Shown here piece by piece: positions 23,317 through 30,200 of a stretch of 31,321 nucleotides of DNA (position 1 is its first letter; each line of letters starts with the position of its first letter). Below the pieces are notes generated by a model, which saw only the letters and a program-made list of their open reading frames with translations, did no database searches and was not told the origin of the DNA. This stretch comes from DATLYB01 sp964502525 (GTDB taxonomy: Bacteria; Bacteroidota; Bacteroidia; Chitinophagales; CAIOSU01): the NCBI GenBank assembly GCA_964502525.1, contig CAZCXH010000047.1:1-31321 (forward strand). The letters are read 5' to 3'. The position numbers and the translations under genes are program-made.

Positions 23317-24663
23317 ATGCCTGAACCGCTGCTTGCTGTTTCTCCCGTTGACGGCCGCTATCATCGCAAAACCGAATCGCTCGCGCAATATTTTTCCGAA
23401 TATGCTTTGTTCAAATACCGCGTGTTTGTCGAAACAGAATATTTCATCGCTCTGACTCAAATACGTTTAAGCCCGATAAATGGTTTTCCCAGTAATAAGC
23501 TTTCATTGCTGAAAAAAGTTGCAGAAAATTTTTCAGTTGGAGATGCGAAGAAAATAAAAGTAATTGAAAAAGCCACCAACCATGATGTGAAAGCCGTGGA
23601 ATATTTTCTTAAGGAAATTTTCCATGAAAATGGTTTGGGCAGATTCAGCGAGTTCATTCACTTCGGCCTCACTTCGCAGGATGTTAACAACACCGCCATT
23701 CCGCTTTCATTCAAAGAGGCTCTCAACGACCAATATTATCCTGCATTAAAAAAAATAATCAATACTCTAAAGGCTTATGCAAAAGAGTGGATGAACGTTC
23801 CCATGCTGGCGCGCACGCACGGACAGCCCGCCTCCCCCACCCTGCTTGGAAAAGAGATGATGGTGTTTGTCGAACGGCTGCAAGCGCAAGAGAAACAGTT
23901 GCAGCAAATCCCTCATTCATCAAAGTTTGGAGGGGCAACCGGAAATTTCAATGCTCACTATGCTGCTTACCCTGATGTTGACTGGCAGAAGTTTGCCGAC
24001 AAGTTTGTGACCGAAACACTCGGACTGCAGCGCAGCCGGTTCACCACTCAAATCGAGCATTACGACAACCTTGCCGCTCAACTCGATGCCATGAAACGCG
24101 TCAACACCATTCTCATTGATTTATGCCGCGACATGTGGAGTTACATTTCAATGGATTACTTCAGGCAAAAGATCGTGAAAGGAGAAGTTGGTTCATCCGC
24201 GATGCCCCACAAGGTGAACCCCATTGATTTTGAAAATGCCGAAGGAAATTTTGGAATTGCAAATGCAAACTTCGGGCATATGTCATCAAAGCTTCCGGTT
24301 TCCCGCTTGCAGCGGGATTTGACAGACTCGACTGTTTTAAGAAATCTCGGTGTCCCATTTGCACATGCGATGATTGCATTCGATTCGCTCATGAAAGGGT
24401 TGAGCAAGGTGCTGGTAAATGAACCGATAATTAATGAAGACTTGGAAAAACACTGGATTGTAGTCGCTGAAGGAATGCAAACCATTTTGCGGAGAGAAGG
24501 TTACGAAAATCCTTATGAGCTTTTGAAAGAGCTAACGAGAACCAACAGCCGCATTGACCGAAAAGCAATCCATGCGTTTGTTGAGAGGCTGAGAGTTTCT
24601 GACAAAGTGAAAAAGGAACTCAAAGCGATTACGCCATTTAATTATGTAGGCAAAACTTCCTGA
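23317..24663 (+). CDS. purB: Adenylosuccinate lyase
   Basis: 448 residues. It cleaves SAICAR to AICAR plus fumarate, and adenylosuccinate to AMP plus fumarate, in purine synthesis. Family motifs: SPVDGRYH near the start, FGLTSQDVNNTA near 115-126, ARTHGQPASPT with the catalytic His, and the fumarase/aspartase-superfamily signature GSSAMPHKVNPIDFENAEG near 291-309 with the catalytic Ser. The C-terminal RTNSRIDRKAI part is complete. Divergent from topA, with heptamer arrays filling the intergenic region. Confidence 0.96.
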   Translation: MPEPLLAVSPVDGRYHRKTESLAQYFSEYALFKYRVFVETEYFIALTQIRLSPINGFPSNKLSLLKKVAENFSVGDAKKIKVIEKATNHDVKAVEYFLKEIFHENGLGRFSEFIHFGLTSQDVNNTAIPLSFKEALNDQYYPALKKIINTLKAYAKEWMNVPMLARTHGQPASPTLLGKEMMVFVERLQAQEKQLQQIPHSSKFGGATGNFNAHYAAYPDVDWQKFADKFVTETLGLQRSRFTTQIEHYDNLAAQLDAMKRVNTILIDLCRDMWSYISMDYFRQKIVKGEVGSSAMPHKVNPIDFENAEGNFGIANANFGHMSSKLPVSRLQRDLTDSTVLRNLGVPFAHAMIAFDSLMKGLSKVLVNEPIINEDLEKHWIVVAEGMQTILRREGYENPYELLKELTRTNSRIDRKAIHAFVERLRVSDKVKKELKAITPFNYVGKTS

Positions 24664-24675
24664 AGGATTGCTCCT

Positions 24676-24683
24676 TATCTTTA
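24676..24683 (+). promoter_or_regulatory. -7 box for the Rieske oxygenase
   Basis: TATCTTTA followed by CG, near the phylum consensus, 24 bases before the ATG at 24708. Confidence 0.4.
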
Positions 24684-24707
24684 CGGGAAGTTTATTTCAC
24701 AACCTGC

Positions 24708-25733
24708 ATGGCAAAAAAAATAGCGCTTCCGCCCTACCCTGACGGCTGGTACTGCATTGGGCTTTCATCGCGGCTAAAACCGGGAGAAGTGAGAACTGTG
24801 CAGTTGGCGGGCGATGAGGTCGTCATGTTCCGAACCGCATCCGGCAAGGTTAGCGTCATGGATGCCTATTGCCCTCACCTCGGAGGGCATTTTGGTCATG
24901 GCGGCATCGTTGTTGGCGAAGCCATCCGCTGTCCGTTTCACGGATTCTGCTTTGACGGAAACGGTGAGTGCGTTTCAACTCCCTATGGCGCCAAGCCCCC
25001 GCCCACCGCGGTGGTACCCACAAAACCCGTTCGGGACATTAACGGATTTATAATGGTTTATCATGATGCGGGCGGCAAGCAGCCGGATTGGGAAATTCCT
25101 GAAATTGATTTCAACGGATGGAATCCTGTCCTTGCCACCGTTCTTGACCTGAGAAGCCATCCGCAGGAAACATCCGAAAACAGCGTTGACCTCGGACATT
25201 TCACCGTGGTGCACGGCTATTCCGGCATAGAAGTGCTCAAACCATTAATTACCGAAGGACCTTACCTGAACACTAAGTATGCCATGCATCGCTCCGCAGG
25301 ATTTCTCGGGCGCGCTGAAAAATTAAGAGCTGAGTTCGAGGTGCATGTTCATGGACTCGGTTACTCAACCGTTGAAGTGGAGGTTCCGCAGTACGGACTG
25401 CAGTTCAGGAATTTTGTGCTTTCAACGCCAGTGGAAAACGGCAGGGTGCATCTATGGCTGGGGATGAGCATGAAGAAAGTGAAAAGCGCATGGAAAGTAA
25501 ATCCGATGCTTTCAGTTTTACCCAAAAGGCTTGTCAATTTTATATTGAGCAAGGCTTCATTCAAAGGCTATGTTCATGACGTGAAGCAGGATTTCCACAT
25601 CTGGGAAAACAAATCGTACATTGCCCCACCCGCCCTTGCCAAGGGAGACGGTCCGGTAGGAAAGTACCGGCAATGGGCAAAACAATTCTATCCTGAATAC
25701 GAACGCGAGAAAGTGATGTCGCTGGCGGAATAA
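24708..25733 (+). CDS. Rieske non-haem iron oxygenase
   Basis: 341 residues. The N-terminal Rieske domain binds a 2Fe-2S cluster through C55-x-H57 (YCPHLGGHFGHGG) and C75-x-x-H78 (CPFHGF). The C-terminal catalytic part has the mononuclear iron motif ENSVDLGHFTVVHG (about 157-170, with Asp161, His164 and His169). The layout is closest to the DAF-36/Neverland (cholesterol 7-desaturase) and KshA-like groups, so a steroid or other polycyclic lipid is a possible substrate; the actual substrate cannot be told. A reductase partner is not encoded nearby. No signal peptide. Confidence 0.85.
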   Translation: MAKKIALPPYPDGWYCIGLSSRLKPGEVRTVQLAGDEVVMFRTASGKVSVMDAYCPHLGGHFGHGGIVVGEAIRCPFHGFCFDGNGECVSTPYGAKPPPTAVVPTKPVRDINGFIMVYHDAGGKQPDWEIPEIDFNGWNPVLATVLDLRSHPQETSENSVDLGHFTVVHGYSGIEVLKPLITEGPYLNTKYAMHRSAGFLGRAEKLRAEFEVHVHGLGYSTVEVEVPQYGLQFRNFVLSTPVENGRVHLWLGMSMKKVKSAWKVNPMLSVLPKRLVNFILSKASFKGYVHDVKQDFHIWENKSYIAPPALAKGDGPVGKYRQWAKQFYPEYEREKVMSLAE

Positions 25734-25765
25734 TGCTTCCGCTGCCTCAGACGGCAATATCCGCG

Positions 25766-27178
25766 TCAATTATCATAATACAGGAAAAACTCATACGGAT
25801 GCGGCCTCAGCGCCATGGCATCCAGCTCGTTTTCCTTCTTGTAGCTGATCCATGTTTCAATCAGGTCTTCGGTGAACACGCCTCCCCTCTTCAGAAAATC
25901 GTGGTCGCTTTCCAATGCGGCAAGCGCGTCTTTCAACGAACCGGGAACATGTTTGAAGTGAGAAAGCTCTTCGGGCGTCATTTCATAGATGTCCCTGTCG
26001 AGCGGCTTGCCCGGATCAATCTTCTTTTCGATTCCATCGAGCACAGCCATCAGCATGGCAGTGAAGGTGAGATAGCCGTTGCAGCTTGGATCCGGACAAC
26101 GGAACTCGAAGCGCTTCGCTTTCGGATTTTTTGAATACATCGGAATCCGCACTGATGCCGAGCGGTTGCGTTGTGAATAAACTAAGTTCACCGGAGCCTC
26201 AAACCCCGGCACCAGCCGCCTGTAAGAATTGGTCGTGGGAGCCGCGAACGCAAGCAGCGCAGCCGCATGTTTCAGGATGCCTCCAATCGCCCACAAACCC
26301 ATTTGGCTCATGCCCGCATATTTGTCGCCCGCGAACAATGGCTTGCCCCCTTTCCACAACGAAAAGTGAACGTGCATGCCGCTGCCGTTATCTTCAAACA
26401 CCGGCTTGGGCATGAACGTAACCGTTTTGCCTGCGTTCTTCGCCACGTTTTTAATGATGTATTTATACCACATGAACTGGTCGGCCATCGTGAGCAGGTC
26501 TGCAAACTTCATGTCAATCTCGCTCTGCCCCGCTGTCGCCACTTCGTGATGATGCGCTTCCACCTTGATGCCGATTTTGCGCATCGCATTCACCATGTCG
26601 CCACGCAAATCGTGGTAAGTGTCCGTAGGGCTTACTGGAAAATATCCTCCCTTATAACTGGGCTTGTAGCCGAGGTTAGGCTCCTCAATGCGGTTGCTGT
26701 TCCACGCGCCTTCTACGGAATCAATCTTGTAAAAACCGGTGTGCTGGTTTTGCTCGAAGCGAACTTCGTCAAAAATGAAAAATTCAGGTTCCGGGCCTAT
26801 GTAAACGGTATCCGCTACGCCTGATTTCTTTAAGTATTCAACTCCTTTCTTCGCAACATAACGCGGATCACGGGAATAATTCTCTCCGGTAATGGGATCA
26901 ACGATATTGGCGATCACGCTCACAGTAGGCTCTTTGAAGAACGGATCAAGCTTGACGCTGTCGGCATCGGGAATGGCAAGCATGTCGCTCATGTGGATGC
27001 CCTGCCATCCGCGGATGGAGGAGCCGTCAAAGCCCAACCCTTCCTTAAAGGTGTCTTCATCCCACAAGTCAATGGGATAAGAGCAATGCTGCCACGAGCC
27101 GAGCAGGTCAACAAACTTGAGGTCAACCATTTCGGCATTGTGTTTTTTGGCGAATTCGAAGAATTGTTTTGGTGTCAT
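25766..27178 (-). CDS. glnA: Glutamine synthetase, type I
   Basis: 470 residues; ATP-dependent ligation of ammonia to glutamate. Motifs: GFDGSSIRGWQGIHMSDM, the metal-binding EPEFFIFD, EAHHHEVATAGQSEIDMKF, the ATP-binding NGSGMHVHFS block (read as DNGSGMHVHFS), and the glutamate-site RNRSASVRIP. Tyr398 in DRDIYEMTPEE is at the place of the adenylylated Tyr397 of enterobacterial GSI-beta; whether an adenylyltransferase exists in this genome is not visible. Convergent with the Rieske gene. A TATTTTAG box lies 20 bases upstream of the ATG (27205 to 27198, minus strand). Confidence 0.96.
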   Translation of the reverse strand: MTPKQFFEFAKKHNAEMVDLKFVDLLGSWQHCSYPIDLWDEDTFKEGLGFDGSSIRGWQGIHMSDMLAIPDADSVKLDPFFKEPTVSVIANIVDPITGENYSRDPRYVAKKGVEYLKKSGVADTVYIGPEPEFFIFDEVRFEQNQHTGFYKIDSVEGAWNSNRIEEPNLGYKPSYKGGYFPVSPTDTYHDLRGDMVNAMRKIGIKVEAHHHEVATAGQSEIDMKFADLLTMADQFMWYKYIIKNVAKNAGKTVTFMPKPVFEDNGSGMHVHFSLWKGGKPLFAGDKYAGMSQMGLWAIGGILKHAAALLAFAAPTTNSYRRLVPGFEAPVNLVYSQRNRSASVRIPMYSKNPKAKRFEFRCPDPSCNGYLTFTAMLMAVLDGIEKKIDPGKPLDRDIYEMTPEELSHFKHVPGSLKDALAALESDHDFLKRGGVFTEDLIETWISYKKENELDAMALRPHPYEFFLYYDN

Positions 27179-27269
27179 GGTGAGGATTTTAGTGAGGCTA
27201 AAATAAAAGTTTGGATTAAAATCCCAATTAAAGCCCAGGTAAAAATGATTAACGGTTTGTGGATAGTTT

Positions 27270-27416
27270 TCTGATTCGGGGACAAGGGGCGGGACGAGGG
27301 ATGGGGTGCCGGTCGCCCCTCGTCCCCTGTCACCCGTCCCTCCCGGATTGCATAATCCGGGTAATCCGGGTTAAAATTTCATTTTGTTTCTTTGCAAAAA
27401 AATCCGATTTTTGCAA
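27270..27416. other. Spacer with hairpins before rpmB
   Basis: Three inverted repeats: GGGACGAGGG with a CCCTCGTCCC partner (about 27291-27326), a perfect CCCGGATT-GCAT-AATCCGGG (27342-27361), and TTGCAAAAA with TTTTTGCAA (27392-27400 and 27408-27416). The last sits 22 bases before rpmB and may be a regulatory leader or promoter. The first two look like dispersed repeats. Confidence 0.5.
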
Positions 27417-27438
27417 TCATAATAAACAAAATGCAGTA

Positions 27439-27681
27439 ATGGCAAGGGTATGCGAAATAACCGGAAAGAGGCCTCTGAAGGGTTTTTATGTTTCTAAATC
27501 AAACAGGAAGACGAAAAGGCGTTTTTACCCGAATTTAAGGGAGAAGCGGTATTTTGTTCCTGAACTGAATAAGTGGATGACCTTGAAAGTGAGCGCTGCC
27601 GCCATGAGAACCATCAGCAAGAAAGGATTGTATAACTGCCTGAAAGAGTTGGAACAAAAGGGCGAAATTCAATTAAACTGA
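27439..27681 (+). CDS. rpmB: 50S ribosomal protein L28
   Basis: 80 residues from ATG 27439, the normal L28 start and length; an upstream in-frame start (27259) would add 60 residues of spacer sequence. Family pattern: MARVCEITGKRPLKGFYVSK, KRRFYPNLREKRYFVPE, KVSAAAMRTISKKGL. First gene of the rpmB-rpmG-DUF4295 operon, 7 bases from rpmG. Confidence 0.96.
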   Translation: MARVCEITGKRPLKGFYVSKSNRKTKRRFYPNLREKRYFVPELNKWMTLKVSAAAMRTISKKGLYNCLKELEQKGEIQLN

Positions 27682-27688
27682 TAAGATA

Positions 27689-27871
27689 ATGGCAAGGAAA
27701 GGCAACAGGATACAGGTGATTTTGGAATGTACGGAAATGAAAACGAGCGGGCTGCCCGGCACGTCCCGCTACATCACCAAGAAAAACAAGAAGAATACCC
27801 CCGACAGGATAGAGTTGAAGAAATACAACCCTATTTTAAGGAAAATGACCGTTCATAAGGAAATAAAATAA
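27689..27871 (+). CDS. rpmG: 50S ribosomal protein L33
   Basis: 60 residues: MARKGNRIQVILECTEMKTS, then SRYITKKNKKNTPDRIELKK and a YNPILRKMTVHKE tail typical of L33. It lacks the CxxC pair of zinc-binding L33 forms (one Cys only), so it is the zinc-free type. Confidence 0.95.
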   Translation: MARKGNRIQVILECTEMKTSGLPGTSRYITKKNKKNTPDRIELKKYNPILRKMTVHKEIK

Positions 27872-27877
27872 TCATCA

Positions 27878-28042
27878 ATGGCTAAAGTAAGTAAAAACGC
27901 AAGAGTGCACAGAGGTGGTCAAGGCGGAAAGGATATGGTAAAGGTGATTAAAGCCGTAAAAAGCCCCAAAACCGGAGCCTACACTTTCAAAGAGCGGGTC
28001 GTACACAAGGACAATGTTGACAAGGCATTGAACGAAATGTAA
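27878..28042 (+). CDS. DUF4295 protein of the L28-L33 operon
   Basis: 54 residues (MAKVSKNARVHRGGQGGKDM, ending DKALNEM), six bases after rpmG. Very basic with the K-x-S-K-N-A-R start that identifies DUF4295, a small Bacteroidota-specific family nearly always in this operon and presumably ribosome-associated. Function not established. Confidence 0.9.
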   Translation: MAKVSKNARVHRGGQGGKDMVKVIKAVKSPKTGAYTFKERVVHKDNVDKALNEM

Positions 28043-28068
28043 AACCCTTTCTGCGCTGGAAAACAACG

Positions 28069-28098
28069 AAGGCTTCTCTTAAAAGGGAAGCCTTTTTT
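28069..28098 (+). terminator. Rho-independent terminator after DUF4295
   Basis: AAGGCTTC (28069-28076) and GAAGCCTT (28087-28094) form a perfect 8-bp stem with a 10-nt loop, followed directly by a T-run. Confidence 0.85.
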
Positions 28099-28107
28099 GC
28101 AGTTGCT

Positions 28108-28169
28108 GGTTTACGGTTCACACGTTTACAGTTTGCCTTTTACCAATTCTTCAAACCTAACCGTAAACC
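28108..28169. repeat. GTTTACG / CGTAAAC facing repeat
   Basis: GGTTTACGGTT (28108-28118) pairs perfectly with AACCGTAAACC (28159-28169). Same word family as 3984-4012 and 19264-19323. Confidence 0.8.
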
Positions 28170-28496
28170 CCCACGCCTGGTGCAAGCGTCCGCTTGCGCC
28201 TTGCACTCCTAAGCATCCGGTTATTTTGACGGCACCCGGTTCTTCCATGTCTTTCAGATCTTCGCGTGCTTTGCTTTTTGAAACTTTACTTTCCTCGCCT
28301 GCGCTCGCGTCCCAGCGAGTTCACGGAATAACTTCACCCGCCAGAGACGAGCGAAAGCTGGTGTTTTGAGCAGGGAATTTTTTGAGGTACTATTTAAATT
28401 AATTAAATTTAAAACTTAAAACCCTTAAAGGAAGGGATGACATAATGGATGAAGCGTGAGCCGGAAGCTGATAAATACTGCTGAAGTCGTGCAAGG
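28170..28496. other. Gene-free spacer with small palindromes
   Basis: No convincing gene. It contains GCAAGCG-TC-CGCTTGC (28182-28197) and a degraded copy of the 13408 palindrome (28302-28319), followed by an AT-rich stretch near 28390-28430. A plus-strand frame at 28097-28369 runs through these repeats and looks non-coding. Confidence 0.5.
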
Positions 28497-28572
28497 GCGC
28501 TACGGAACAATGCGATGAGGAGGCGGGAACCGTAAGCGCCAAAGCCATCCAAACTTTCTTATCTTTATCGTC
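28497..28572 (+). repeat. 76-bp direct repeat, copy 1, with promoter-like box
   Basis: GCGCTAC ... ACAATGCGATGAGG ... GAACCGTAAGCGCC ... AAACTTTCTTATCTTTATCGTC. About 80% identical to 28749-28824. The TATCTTTA box at 28560-28567 is in the same place in both copies and lies 25 bases before the small membrane peptide. Confidence 0.75.
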
Positions 28573-28592
28573 TTTCATGCCACGGCATTAAA

Positions 28593-28694
28593 ATGGAAGC
28601 AACCGGAAAGATATTATTCTTCATAGGCATGATGGTAGTTGTGGTTTCCATCCTTTTACGGATATACCGTAATCGCAACAAACGCTCTTCCTGA
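28593..28694 (+). CDS. 33-residue single-span membrane peptide
   Basis: MEATGKILFFIGMMVVVVSI followed by LLRIYRNRNKRSS: one membrane helix (about 6-24) with a basic tail, i.e. an N-out/C-in topology. The start resembles the N-terminus of DUF2905 proteins (G-K-x-L-x-x-x-G) but the rest is missing. It lies exactly between the two direct repeats and after a promoter-like box, which argues for a real, separately expressed gene, yet its size makes it uncertain. Confidence 0.5.
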   Translation: MEATGKILFFIGMMVVVVSILLRIYRNRNKRSS

Positions 28695-28748
28695 TAACCT
28701 CGCAATGAACCTCCAAAAGCCCATAGATGCCCTCACCTCCTGCCGTGA

Positions 28749-28824
28749 GCGCTACCAGACAATGCGATGAGGTGACGAGAACCGTACGCGCCAAACCCTT
28801 CTAAACTTTCCTATTTTTATCATC
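28749..28824 (+). repeat. 76-bp direct repeat, copy 2, with promoter-like box
   Basis: Same layout as copy 1, with TATTTTTA at 28812-28819, 67 bases before the outer-membrane protein gene. Confidence 0.75.
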
Positions 28825-28839
28825 CTGAAAAAACGCCCG

Positions 28840-28876
28840 CCTTTGCATATTGCCCTTTGCCAATTGCCCTTTGCCT
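28840..28876 (+). repeat. CCTTTGC heptamer array before the barrel gene
   Basis: CCTTTGC, ATATTGC, CCTTTGC, CAATTGC, CCTTTGC in phase, ending ten bases before the chosen ATG at 28886. An ATG inside the array (28850) would add 12 repeat-derived residues. Confidence 0.75.
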
Positions 28877-28885
28877 TTTTGCCGC

Positions 28886-30088
28886 ATGAGCAGGTTTAAG
28901 ATCAAAGAGGTATTATTCTTAATCCTTCTTATCGCCTGCGGGCAGGGCGTTTCAGCTAACCCCTTCAGCATCAGGCCGCGCGACCAGCGCCCGTTCCGCT
29001 TTTCGGGCTATGTGAAATACCTGCAAACCACCAACTTCCCCGGCAATGCAGATGACATCCTCACCGATAATCTTTTGCACCACCGCCTGAATTTCCGCTG
29101 GGACCTCGCGGAGCCGCTGCGAGTGGTAGTGGAGGCGCGCAACCGCATCTTCTGGGGCGAAACGGTGAAACTTGCCAACACGCTGGGGCTTGACTTCGCG
29201 GAGCTGGTTGACAGCGCCAGCAACGACATCTACGACATGTCGCTGATCATCGTTGACAAGAGGGCACTCGCCTGGCAGGTGGTGTTCGACCGCGCATTCC
29301 TTCGCTATTCGAAAAAGTGGTTTGAGCTGACGGCAGGGCGCCAGCGCGTCAACTGGGGCGTAACCCTGATATGGAACCCGAATGACGTTTTTAACGCATA
29401 TTCTTTTTATGATTTCGACTACGAGGAGCGCCCCGGCAGCGATGCGGTGAGGCTGGCGTTTTATCCCAATGCAAAATCATCGGTAGTGGTTGCAAGTAAA
29501 ATAGCATATAAAAAAGAAGACGTAGTGAGCGCGGTGCTGTATAAATGGAACAAAGCGAAATATGATTTCCAGGCGCTGGCGGGCGTGGCGAATGAAGACC
29601 TGGTGGCCGGTGGCGGCTGGGCGGGCAACATCGGCAATGCGGGATTCAAGGGGGAGTTCACTTACTTCCATCCGTATGCGAATGCTCCTGACACCACAGG
29701 CGTTTTTGCCGGCACCATTTCGGGCGACTATTCGTTCAAAAAAGAACTTTACATCAACGGTTCATTCCTCTATACGAGCAACGGCAACATGCATGCTGAT
29801 TTCAGGCTGCTCACCAACCTCAACCTTTCCGCCAAAACTTTGTCGCCATACAAATACAGCTTCCTCATCCAATTGGTTTATCCCTTCACGCCCATCTTCA
29901 CCGGCTCGCTCGCCACGCTCTACAGCCCTGGCGAAGACCATGCGCTGTTTCTTAACCCCGTGCTGAGCTACAACATCAGGGAAAATTGGGATATTGACGT
30001 GGTAAGCCAGATTTTCCTGTCGAAATATTCGGGGAAATATGAGGATGTTTCGGAACTAGTGTATTTCAGGCTGAGGTGGAGCTATTGA
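28886..30088 (+). CDS. Outer-membrane beta-barrel protein candidate
   Basis: 400 residues from ATG 28886, chosen because it gives MSRFKIKEVLFLILLIACGQ as a signal peptide (ending VSA near residue 24). The mature part is rich in alternating, aromatic-ended strands (FRFSGYVKYLQTT, RLNFRWDLAEPLRVVVEARN, ELTAGRQRVNWGVTLIWNPN, VYFRLRWSY at the C-terminus), as in Bacteroidota outer-membrane porins. The terminal aromatic residue before the stop is the usual barrel end signal. No family recognised. Upstream of tolC with about 110 bp between and a separate promoter box. Confidence 0.7.
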   Translation: MSRFKIKEVLFLILLIACGQGVSANPFSIRPRDQRPFRFSGYVKYLQTTNFPGNADDILTDNLLHHRLNFRWDLAEPLRVVVEARNRIFWGETVKLANTLGLDFAELVDSASNDIYDMSLIIVDKRALAWQVVFDRAFLRYSKKWFELTAGRQRVNWGVTLIWNPNDVFNAYSFYDFDYEERPGSDAVRLAFYPNAKSSVVVASKIAYKKEDVVSAVLYKWNKAKYDFQALAGVANEDLVAGGGWAGNIGNAGFKGEFTYFHPYANAPDTTGVFAGTISGDYSFKKELYINGSFLYTSNGNMHADFRLLTNLNLSAKTLSPYKYSFLIQLVYPFTPIFTGSLATLYSPGEDHALFLNPVLSYNIRENWDIDVVSQIFLSKYSGKYEDVSELVYFRLRWSY

Positions 30089-30112
30089 GGTGGACGCCCG
30101 TTTCGTTTTGTC

Positions 30113-30120
30113 TATTTTTG
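30113..30120 (+). promoter_or_regulatory. -7 box for the TolC-family gene
   Basis: TATTTTTG followed by CA, exact match to TAnnTTTG, 81 bases before the TTG start at 30201. Confidence 0.5.
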
Positions 30121-30200
30121 CACTCCATTTGTCATTAGGCAAAATCTTCTGCTCATTTTCAGGAAAACGTGATCTCCTTAGTATAGAAATCTTAAAAAGG

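Noticed and set aside
24999..25015. CCACCGCGGTGG palindrome in the Rieske gene
   Set aside because: Only 12 bp, in a Pro-rich codon run; no sign of an insertion relative to the family.
28097..28369. 90-residue plus-strand frame after the ribosomal operon
   Set aside because: It starts inside the terminator/heptamer hairpin and runs over dispersed palindromes; composition is not protein-like.
28850..28885. Upstream start for the outer-membrane barrel gene
   Set aside because: The extra 12 residues are the CCTTTGC array in translation and would hide the signal peptide.
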